A DNA stretch of 6,060 bases from the NCBI GenBank assembly GCA_021812745.1, contig JAKAMS010000165.1, positions 1 to 6,060 of the forward strand, given 5' to 3'. A program made the translations under genes and the position numbers. This DNA comes from Bacteroidota bacterium (GTDB lineage Bacteria; Bacteroidota; Ignavibacteria; Ignavibacteriales; Melioribacteraceae). The notes beneath the pieces are model-generated. The model was not told where the DNA came from and ran no database searches. It worked only from the letters and a program-made list of their open reading frames with translations. How positions within the stretch are numbered: position 1 is the first letter of the stretch; every line of letters begins with the position of its first letter. Below are positions 1 to 5,421 of this stretch, one piece after another.

Positions 1-218
1 CAAAGCGCGCACGTAAAATTAACGACGATAATAAAACTGAATTCAATTCTTTACTCAGTACAATGACTACCGGGCATGAAGATGAGTTCGAAGAGAGAGA
101 AAATCCCGAACAAATGAAACTTTCTCTGGATTTTGAGAAGAGAGAAAAAGCCCATATTCAAGCGCTTAAAGAGTTAGTTGATAACAAAATTGAATACAGA
201 TATAAAGACATAAAATAA
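1..218 (+). CDS. C-terminal end of an unidentified charged protein (5' partial)
   Basis: An open frame runs in from the left edge (first full codon at base 3) and ends at TAA 216-218, giving the last 71 residues of a protein. The tail is very hydrophilic, dominated by Glu, Lys, Asp and Arg, with an acidic stretch (HEDEFEERENPEQ) followed by a segment that looks like a charged amphipathic helix (FEKREKAHIQALKELVDNK). It shows no hydrophobic membrane segment, no cysteines and no motif I recognise. The reading frame is judged real because it is uninterrupted, codes in the style of its neighbours, and its stop lies 25 bases before a strong terminator on the same strand. An internal ATG at 63 could start a 51-residue product, but the frame is open upstream of it, so a longer gene entering from the left is more likely. 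Function unknown; more upstream sequence would be needed to name it. Confidence 0.7.
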   Translation, partial: KRARKINDDNKTEFNSLLSTMTTGHEDEFEERENPEQMKLSLDFEKREKAHIQALKELVDNKIEYRYKDIK

Positions 219-243
219 TTTGCGAAGTTGTTTTACTGAAATT

Positions 244-284
244 GAAGCGGAAGAATTTTAATTAGTTCTTCCGCTTTCTTTTTT
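244..284 (+). terminator. Rho-independent terminator after the upstream gene
   Basis: The arms AAGCGGAAGAA (245-255) and TTCTTCCGCTT (266-276) are perfect reverse complements of 11 bp around a 10-base loop. A further G-T pair is possible at 244/277, and six Ts follow at 279-284. The hairpin lies 25 bases after the stop codon at 216-218, so it should end transcription of the upstream gene and isolate the glycosylase-dnaB cluster. The promoter for that cluster should therefore lie within 285-383, although I see no convincing -35/-10 pair there. Confidence 0.88.
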
Positions 285-383
285 AATTTGAAATTGATTA
301 TTCTGGTTCAACAAATTTTCTTAAATTCTCTTCGGAAATCTGTGTACAAGTTCAAAATCTCTATCTAAGGTGTTGGCTCTGTT

Positions 384-1136
384 TTGGAATTGACAACAAA
401 AAAATTATTAATCGAAGCAATTAAAGATCAGCAGAATATATTCGGTGATTTTCTGCTTGAGAACGTGAATGAATCCGTGGAGGAATCGTTGAGCAAAAAA
501 AGTGCGGCTATCAAAGAAATAGATAAAATTGAAGTCTCCTTAACCGAAAATTTATTCGTCGAAAATTTTCAGAAAGCGGAATCACTTACTGATCTTAACA
601 GTCAGATTTGTGACTGCCAGAAATGTGCGCTTGGTAAGACGAGAACTAAATTTGTATTTGGAGTCGGCAATCCAAACGCAGATGCGATGTTAATTGGCGA
701 GGCACCGGGGCGTGACGAGGATTTGCAGGGAGAACCATTTGTAGGACGTGCCGGCAAACTGCTTAACGATATTCTCAGAGCAATCAAGTTTGAACGTGAA
801 GATGTTTACATTGCAAATATTTTAAAATGTCGCCCGCCGAATAACCGCGATCCGCTGCCCGGCGAAATGGAAACATGTATTCCTTATCTTCACAAACAAA
901 TTGATCTTGTTAAACCAAAAATTATTTTGTGTCTGGGAAGAGTAGCGGCAAACGGATTGCTCGATAAAAAATTATCACTGGGTCAGCTTCGCGAGTCCGT
1001 ATACGATTTTAACGGAATAAAGGTAATGGCAACATATCATCCCGCGGCTCTTTTGCGTAACCCAAATTGGAAACGCGGCTGCTGGGAAGATGTTCAAAAA
1101 TTCAGAAAACTTTACGATGACTTAACGGCAAACTGA
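384..1136 (+). CDS. Family 4 (iron-sulfur) uracil-DNA glycosylase
   Basis: Removes uracil, from cytosine deamination or dUMP misincorporation, from DNA in the cytoplasm as the first step of base excision repair. The 250-residue product has a catalytic domain from about residue 70 to 248. Visible family signs are the four expected [4Fe-4S] cysteines C78, C81, C149 and C165 (CxxC, then two separated by 16); motif GEAPGRDED (105-113), where the GEAPG form marks family 4 rather than the GLAPG form of family 5; the FVGRAG segment (119-124); and the second active-site motif HPAALLRNP (219-227). Residues 1 to about 68 are a charged extension beyond the minimal domain (compact homologues are near 200 residues); it contains QQNIF (16-20), which resembles a sliding-clamp-binding motif. 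The start is a TTG at 384, chosen because the frame is closed by TAA at 366-368 and has no ATG or GTG before it. A second TTG at 390 is possible. An AAGG at 367-370 is the only Shine-Dalgarno-like sequence and is rather far away. The stop is one base from dnaB, so the two are probably co-transcribed. Confidence 0.93.
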   Translation: MELTTKKLLIEAIKDQQNIFGDFLLENVNESVEESLSKKSAAIKEIDKIEVSLTENLFVENFQKAESLTDLNSQICDCQKCALGKTRTKFVFGVGNPNADAMLIGEAPGRDEDLQGEPFVGRAGKLLNDILRAIKFEREDVYIANILKCRPPNNRDPLPGEMETCIPYLHKQIDLVKPKIILCLGRVAANGLLDKKLSLGQLRESVYDFNGIKVMATYHPAALLRNPNWKRGCWEDVQKFRKLYDDLTAN

Positions 1137-1137
1137 A

Positions 1138-2613
1138 ATGGCAAAACGAACTATAAACAAACAAGACGGAAAAAAAGAACGCGACATTGAAAAATTGAAA
1201 GCCGCTTCGAAACTTCCTCCTTCTGTACCGGAAGTGGAAATGGCTGTGCTTGGTGCAATGTTGATTGACAACGATGCTGTTCCCAAAGCAATCGAAATAT
1301 TAAAACCGGAATCGTTTTTCGATAAACGGAACAGAATTATTTTCGAATCCATGTCTTCTCTTTATGAATCGAATGAGCCGATTGACACTGTTTCGGTTTA
1401 TGAAGAGTTGAAAAAATCCGGCAAAGGAGAAGAAGCCGGCGGCGCCGCTTACCTTAGTAAACTTACTCAAGATATTTCTTCCGCAGCAAATATTGATTAC
1501 CACGCACGCGTTGTTTTGGAGAAATGGATTCTCCGGCAGCTTATTCATTCATCTTTTGAAATTGCATCTGCCGCATACGAAGGTAGCGAAGATGTTTTTG
1601 ATCTTCTTGATGCCGCCGAAGCAAAAATATTTCAGATCTCCGAAAAGGGAATTAAAGAGTCGTTCAAATCAATGGATAAAGCCGTAAAAGAAGCGCTCGA
1701 ATTGATTGAGGCGATCCATTCAAAAAGTATCGGTACGTTTGCTGTTCCTTCCGGATTTTTTGAATTGGATGATCTTCTTGGCGGCTTCCAAAAATCGGAT
1801 TTGATAATTATTGCCGCTCGTCCTTCAATGGGTAAAACGGCATTTGCTATGTCTGCCGCCCGTAATGCCGCAATTGATCACGGTGTTCCAATTGCAGTCT
1901 TCAGTTTGGAAATGGCTACGATACAGCTTGCAACAAGATTAATTTCTGCAGAAGCTAGAATCAATGCACATAACGTTCGTACCGGTAAATTTAAACCGGA
2001 AGAAGGCGCAAAAATAAGCCGCACCGTTCATAAGCTAAGCAAAGCCCCGATTTATATAGATGATACACCAGCAATCTCAATTCTAGAACTTCGTGCCAAA
2101 GCAAGACGGTTAAAGAATGAAAAAAATATCGGTTTGATAATTATAGATTACTTGCAGCTTCTAAGTGCATCATACAATATGGAAAGCCGTGAGCGTGAAA
2201 TTTCTACAATCTCCCGTTCTTTAAAAGCTCTTGCAAAGGAATTGAACATACCTGTAATTGCGCTCTCACAGTTAAACCGTCAAGTTGAATCTCGAACCGA
2301 TAAAAGACCAATGCTTTCGGATTTACGCGAGTCCGGCTCGATAGAGCAGGATGCCGATGTTGTTCTGTTTTTGTACCGTCCGGAAGTTTATGGTATTACA
2401 CAATTTTCTAGCGGCGATATGAATGGCGAAACTACCGAAGGTGTTGCAGAAGTTATAATAGGCAAGCAAAGAAACGGTCCTATCGGAGATGTTAAATTGC
2501 GTTTCATAAAAGATTATGCGCGGTTTGAAAATTTAGACAGGTTTAGACAGCAATTACCTGCCGGAGCTGAACAAGCGGCTATTACTTCGGGAGCCGAGGA
2601 TTTTCCGATATGA
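1138..2613 (+). CDS. dnaB: Replicative DNA helicase DnaB
   Basis: Hexameric 5'-3' helicase that unwinds DNA at the replication fork and works with primase. At 491 residues it is near full family length. A basic N-terminal leader (1-27) is followed by the DnaB N-terminal domain (about 28-130, starting PPSVPEVEMAVLGAML), a linker, and the RecA-like ATPase domain (about 195-470). ATPase signs are Walker A ARPSMGKTAF (227-236, K233), catalytic glutamate in SLEM (E258), Walker B LIIIDYLQLL (333-342, D337), the ALSQLNRQVE motif with sensor Gln 378, the RESGSIEQDADVV motif (398-410), and KQRNGPIG (443-450) carrying the lysine/arginine finger pair K443 and R445. No intein interrupts it, although inteins are common in this gene. 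The ATG lies one base after the glycosylase stop (TGAAATG, 1134-1140) with no clear Shine-Dalgarno site, suggesting translational coupling. The 3' end overlaps the next gene by four bases. I see no regulatory site of its own. Confidence 0.98.
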   Translation: MAKRTINKQDGKKERDIEKLKAASKLPPSVPEVEMAVLGAMLIDNDAVPKAIEILKPESFFDKRNRIIFESMSSLYESNEPIDTVSVYEELKKSGKGEEAGGAAYLSKLTQDISSAANIDYHARVVLEKWILRQLIHSSFEIASAAYEGSEDVFDLLDAAEAKIFQISEKGIKESFKSMDKAVKEALELIEAIHSKSIGTFAVPSGFFELDDLLGGFQKSDLIIIAARPSMGKTAFAMSAARNAAIDHGVPIAVFSLEMATIQLATRLISAEARINAHNVRTGKFKPEEGAKISRTVHKLSKAPIYIDDTPAISILELRAKARRLKNEKNIGLIIIDYLQLLSASYNMESREREISTISRSLKALAKELNIPVIALSQLNRQVESRTDKRPMLSDLRESGSIEQDADVVLFLYRPEVYGITQFSSGDMNGETTEGVAEVIIGKQRNGPIGDVKLRFIKDYARFENLDRFRQQLPAGAEQAAITSGAEDFPI

Positions 2614-3470
2614 AAAAATTATTTTTATTCCTTTTTGTCTTATGGTTCTCGTCAAATAATCTCGCGCAAACAATTTATATGCAGAAAGATGTTGATCTAT
2701 GCAATTCAAAGTTTCAGTTAGCAGTTGATAAAAATCTCTCATCGCTTCCAATCAATCAAATAATTGTTGAAATCGGAAAAAGTTTTCTCGGGACTGATTA
2801 TTCCGCAAGCTCACTTGAAAAAGGCGATGAAGAAAAACTTGTTGTTCATCTAACTGGATTAGATTGTTATACATTTCTTGAATCGTCTCTGGTCTTTGCC
2901 CGGTGTATTAGAGAAGGTAAGACAAGTTTTGATGATTATAAGAATGAACTTACAAACATTCGTTACAGAGGTGGAAAACTGGAAGAATATCCTTCTCGGC
3001 TTCACTACTTCTCCGATTGGATTTTTGATATGAACAAACGAAGAATAGGTAAAGATATTACTAAAGAAATTGGTGGCAAACCTTACGATAAGAAAATTAA
3101 TTTCATGAGCACACATGTTGATGCTTATCACCAGTTAAAAAATAATTCCAAATATGTTGATGAGATAGCTAAGATTGAAAAAGATATTTCTTCAAGAAAA
3201 TATTTTTACATTCCTCAAGATGAGATTTCGAAAGTAGAAGATAAAATCCAAAGCGGGGATATTATAGGAATAACTACGAATGTAGAAGGACTTGATATAG
3301 CCCATACCGGAATTGCGATTAGAATGGAAGACGGAAGAATTCATTTAATGCACGCACCGAATGTCGGTTACAAAGTTCAGATAACGGAAAAACCGCTCGC
3401 CGATTACATTAAAGGAAATAAAAAACAAACGGGAATAATGGTTTTAAGAGTTTCCGAAGTAAGTGAATAA
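2610..3470 (+). CDS. Secreted DUF1460 (N-acetylmuramoyl-L-alanine amidase-like) cysteine hydrolase
   Basis: A 286-residue exported protein of the DUF1460 family, which has an NlpC/P60-like papain fold and is described as N-acetylmuramoyl-L-alanine amidase-like. A role in cutting or recycling peptidoglycan stem peptides in the periplasm is therefore likely, but the substrate is not shown by sequence. Residues 1-20 form a signal peptide (Lys-Lys, hydrophobic LFLFLFVLWF, then NNLAQ); it lacks a lipobox cysteine, so signal peptidase I cleavage near A19 is expected. Family signs are GLDCYTFLE (83-91) with presumed nucleophile C86, the YPSRLHYFSDWI block (127-138), DIAHTGIAI (229-237) with presumed catalytic H232, and HLMHAPNVGYKV (245-256) with H248. 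Length matches the family and nothing essential appears missing. Its ATG overlaps the dnaB stop in an ATGA junction (2610-2613), so translation is probably coupled to dnaB. A palindromic repeat begins nine bases after its stop. The link to dnaB is likely one of packing rather than shared function. Confidence 0.88.
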   Translation: MKKLFLFLFVLWFSSNNLAQTIYMQKDVDLCNSKFQLAVDKNLSSLPINQIIVEIGKSFLGTDYSASSLEKGDEEKLVVHLTGLDCYTFLESSLVFARCIREGKTSFDDYKNELTNIRYRGGKLEEYPSRLHYFSDWIFDMNKRRIGKDITKEIGGKPYDKKINFMSTHVDAYHQLKNNSKYVDEIAKIEKDISSRKYFYIPQDEISKVEDKIQSGDIIGITTNVEGLDIAHTGIAIRMEDGRIHLMHAPNVGYKVQITEKPLADYIKGNKKQTGIMVLRVSEVSE

Positions 3471-3478
3471 ATTACATG

Positions 3479-3538
3479 TTGTCATTCTGGCGAAGGCCAG
3501 AATCTAATTTAGATTCCGGACCAAGTCCGGAATGACAA
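3479..3538. repeat. 60-bp REP-like palindromic repeat with two hairpins
   Basis: The outer arms TTGTCATTC (3479-3487) and GAATGACAA (3530-3538) are perfect reverse complements. Inside, each half folds by itself: ATTCTGGC (3484-3491) with GCCAGAAT (3496-3503) around loop GAAG, and ATTCCGGAC (3513-3521) with GTCCGGAAT (3525-3533) around loop CAA. The middle, GAATCTAA (3500-3507) and TTAGATTC (3509-3516), is also an inverted repeat around one T. The element therefore can form two tandem hairpins or one long cruciform. This layout is typical of dispersed short palindromic repeats found between genes in many bacterial genomes. Only one copy is in the window, so dispersal is inferred. It fills the gap between the convergent DUF1460 and nfo genes and may slow or end transcription from either side, but neither hairpin is directly followed by a T-run; the run at 3547-3553 starts nine bases after the outer arm. 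Confidence 0.8.
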
Positions 3539-3543
3539 GAACT

Positions 3544-4398
3544 TTATTTTTTTACCAAGCTTAATAGCACTTCAATATTTTCCAAATCCTCTTTCTGATC
3601 TTTTCCTTTTGGAGTTTCTAAAATCTTAGGTACCTTCTCAAGTTTCTTGTCGTTCATAATATTTGTAAAACCGTCCAATCCTATGAATCCTTTGCCAATG
3701 TGATCATGCCGGTCAACTTTACTCCCTAAATCTTTTTTGCTGTCGTTCATATGAAGACACTTCAGCAAATCCAAACCGATAATCTCATCAAACTCTTTAA
3801 TGACTTTTTTATATTCCTTTGCGTCTTTAATATTGTAACCGGCAGCCCAAATATGAGCAGTGTCAATACATACGCACATTCTTTCCTTTTCATCAACCAT
3901 ATCAATAATTTTTTTCAACTGCTCAAAGCGGTAACCAAGCGCATTGCCTTGTCCGGCAGTTGCTTCCAGCATACTCATTACTTTGTAGCCTTTTGTCTTC
4001 TCGTGTGCGATGTTAAGCGATTCGGAAATAATTTTTAATCCTTCTTCTTCACCTTGTCCGCCGTGAGAACCGGGATGAAAATTCAGATATGGAATAGCAA
4101 GCTGTTCGCAGCGGTTCAGTTCATCAAGAAAAGATTTACGTGATTTCTCCAAATTCTCCGGATCTTTAGCGCAAAGATTTATTAAGTATGAATCGTGAGA
4201 GACAACAACTTTTATATTAGAGTTACTTTGTTTTTCCTTAAATGCGATGATCTCTTTTTCCGGAATATCTTTTTGAAACCAGCGGTTATTGTTTTTTGTG
4301 AAAAGTTGTATGGCTGTAAAACCGAGCGATTCTCCGCCGTCAATTGCCGAATCAACTCCGCCGCTGACAAATACATGAGCGCCCATTAAGTGTTTCAT
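3544..4398 (-). CDS. nfo: Endonuclease IV (AP endonuclease)
   Basis: Zinc-dependent apurinic/apyrimidinic endonuclease that cuts the DNA backbone 5' of abasic sites, the step after a DNA glycosylase in base excision repair. The TIM-barrel protein of 284 residues has all expected metal ligands (numbered from the chosen start): H68 (SHDSY), H108 (FHPGSH), E145 (LEATAGQG), D179 and H182 (IDTAH), H216 (HMND), D229 and H231 (DRHDH), and E261 (LETP). Most fall at the same numbers as in the E. coli enzyme. One signature position differs: LEATAGQG where LENTAGQG is common. Start: an in-frame ATG at 4413 would add MKGLA, but the ATG at 4398 has AAAGGA (4405-4410) six bases upstream and gives the usual opening MKHLMGAHV, so 4398 is preferred. 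The gene is convergent with the DUF1460 gene and divergent from the reductase gene, so it is probably a single-gene transcript. Confidence 0.95.
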   Translation of the reverse strand: MKHLMGAHVFVSGGVDSAIDGGESLGFTAIQLFTKNNNRWFQKDIPEKEIIAFKEKQSNSNIKVVVSHDSYLINLCAKDPENLEKSRKSFLDELNRCEQLAIPYLNFHPGSHGGQGEEEGLKIISESLNIAHEKTKGYKVMSMLEATAGQGNALGYRFEQLKKIIDMVDEKERMCVCIDTAHIWAAGYNIKDAKEYKKVIKEFDEIIGLDLLKCLHMNDSKKDLGSKVDRHDHIGKGFIGLDGFTNIMNDKKLEKVPKILETPKGKDQKEDLENIEVLLSLVKK

Positions 4399-4404
4399 TG
4401 CTAA

Positions 4405-4410
4405 TCCTTT
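4405..4410 (-). promoter_or_regulatory. Shine-Dalgarno site that fixes the nfo start
   Basis: Read on the minus strand this is AAAGGA, separated by six bases (TTAGCA) from the ATG at 4398. It lies inside the sequence that would be coding if translation began at the ATG at 4413, whose own upstream sequence (AATAA) has no such site. It therefore favours the shorter 284-residue product. Confidence 0.7.
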
Positions 4411-4422
4411 CATTTATTCATT

Positions 4423-4467
4423 TTCTTGATCGTAATCATGCTCTTGCTCTTTTTTTATGATCAAGAA
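4423..4467. repeat. Spaced inverted repeat in the divergent nfo/reductase control region
   Basis: TTCTTGATC (4423-4431) and GATCAAGAA (4459-4467) are perfect reverse complements of 9 bp. Pairing continues inward through a G-T pair (4432/4458) and TAA/TTA (4433-4435/4455-4457), for 13 pairs in plus-strand RNA around a 19-base loop. On the minus strand the tenth pair would be a C-A mismatch. The arms repeat the same half-site 36 bp apart between two divergent genes, which fits a two-site operator. A leader hairpin for one of the transcripts is the alternative. No regulator is known and none is encoded in the window. Confidence 0.5.
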
Positions 4468-4495
4468 TTAATTTTGTTTTTGATTCAAAGATAAT
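4468..4495 (+). promoter_or_regulatory. Candidate promoter for the RmlD-like/ribD pair
   Basis: GATAAT at 4490-4495 matches five of six positions of a sigma70 -10 box. A weak -35 (TTAATT, 4468-4473, three of six) lies 16 bases upstream. Transcription would start near 4502 and give a leader of about 32 bases before the ATG at 4534. A small palindrome, TTTGA-T-TCAAA (4479-4489), sits in the spacer and could be an operator, and ATAATATTAT (4491-4500) is a perfect 10-bp palindrome over the -10. The stretch is very AT-rich, so chance matches are easy and this is only a tentative call. Confidence 0.3.
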
Positions 4496-4533
4496 ATTAT
4501 TGCTATGAAGAATTTATGGAATGATGGAGAGAA

Positions 4534-5421
4534 ATGAAAATATTTATTACCGGCGGAAGCGGTTTGTTAGGTCAATACCTTAATATTGAACTCAGTAAGA
4601 AATACGAAATATTAACACAATACCAATTCAACATTGGCAATTGTGCAAGTTATAATAACGTTCAATTATCTATAACAGATTTTCAGAAACTCGAAAAGAT
4701 TTTTTCTTCATTTAATCCGGAAATTGTAATTCATACAGCCGCCGTTTCAAATCCGGAAAAAGCAGATAAACTTTCTGCCGATATTGTTTATGATATAAAT
4801 GTGAATGCTACAACAAATCTTGCCGGACTTTGTTCGCAACACAATTCAAAACTTATTTATTTATCAACCGATTTGGTTTATGCCGGTTACCGTAGTTCAT
4901 ACTTGAAAGAAGATGCTAAATTGATCCCAATTTCTTTATATGCCGAAACTAAATTAATGGGTGAGGTTAAAATCAAAGAAACATTTGATAACTATCTCAT
5001 TCTGCGCGAAGCTCTTCTAATAGGATTTGGGTTAAACCATTCTAGGAATAATTTTCATTTGATGTACGAGAACCTTGCCAACAAAAAACCGGTTAATCTG
5101 TTTGTTGATCAATTTCGCACTCCGCTTGAATTGCATGATTCTGCCCGGATAATAGGAAGTTTAATCGAAAAAAATATTCACGGAGAAATTATAAATCTTG
5201 GCGGGACAGAGAGATTTTCCAGATATGAATTGGGCGAAATTCTTTGCGAGGAAACGGGCTTCGATAAAAATCTGTTAGTCAAAAGAACAATGGAAGAAGC
5301 CGAACTCGCATACAAAGTTGCCGATGTATCGATGAGTACTGAAAAACTTCAGTCTTACGGCATTAAATCGCAAACTTGTCGAGATTCAATAAAAAAAATC
5401 TTATCCGGAGTTAACATTTAA
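4534..5421 (+). CDS. RmlD-like NAD(P)-dependent sugar-nucleotide reductase (extended SDR)
   Basis: Member of the RmlD-like extended short-chain dehydrogenase/reductase family, whose best-known member reduces dTDP-4-dehydrorhamnose to dTDP-rhamnose in the cytoplasm. Over 295 residues it shows the Rossmann nucleotide-binding motif TGGSGLLG (6-13), the HTAA loop (67-70), STDLVY (111-116, catalytic Ser/Thr region), the catalytic pair Y136-xxx-K140 in SLYAETK, an FRTP substrate-loop motif (194-197) and NLGG (221-224). Length suits the family. The true substrate is uncertain: no rmlA, rmlB or rmlC gene is present, STDLVY differs from the STDYVF form I associate with RmlD enzymes, and related proteins act on other sugars or serve as non-catalytic partners, so no gene symbol is given. 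The start is supported by GGAG (4526-4529) four bases before the ATG. Its TAA shares one base with the ribD ATG, implying one operon and coupled translation. Confidence 0.82.
   Translation: MKIFITGGSGLLGQYLNIELSKKYEILTQYQFNIGNCASYNNVQLSITDFQKLEKIFSSFNPEIVIHTAAVSNPEKADKLSADIVYDINVNATTNLAGLCSQHNSKLIYLSTDLVYAGYRSSYLKEDAKLIPISLYAETKLMGEVKIKETFDNYLILREALLIGFGLNHSRNNFHLMYENLANKKPVNLFVDQFRTPLELHDSARIIGSLIEKNIHGEIINLGGTERFSRYELGEILCEETGFDKNLLVKRTMEEAELAYKVADVSMSTEKLQSYGIKSQTCRDSIKKILSGVNI

Noticed and set aside
362..367. TATCTA as a -10 box for the glycosylase gene
   Set aside because: No -35 partner lies 16-18 bases upstream, and transcription would begin only about 10 bases before the start codon. 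TTGAAA at 288-293 and TTGATT at 294-299 were also considered as -35 boxes, but no good -10 lies at the right distance.
1122..1352. Minus-strand open frame of 76 codons over the start of dnaB
   Set aside because: It lies fully over the glycosylase/dnaB coding sequence, has no recognisable motif and no ribosome site; it is a shadow of the real genes.
1138..2613. Possible intein or frameshift in dnaB
   Set aside because: DnaB is a frequent intein host, so Walker A, Walker B and the arginine-finger region were checked; all are contiguous and the length is normal.
3479..3553. Palindromic repeat as a standard rho-independent terminator
   Set aside because: The stems are good, but the nearest T-run (3547-3553) starts nine bases after the outer arm and 13 after the second hairpin, and the minus-strand side has no T-run directly after the stem. 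It was called a repeat, with termination left as a possibility.
3751..4038. Plus-strand open frame of 95 codons opposite nfo
   Set aside because: The minus strand encodes a complete endonuclease IV with all its metal ligands here; the plus-strand translation is antisense noise.
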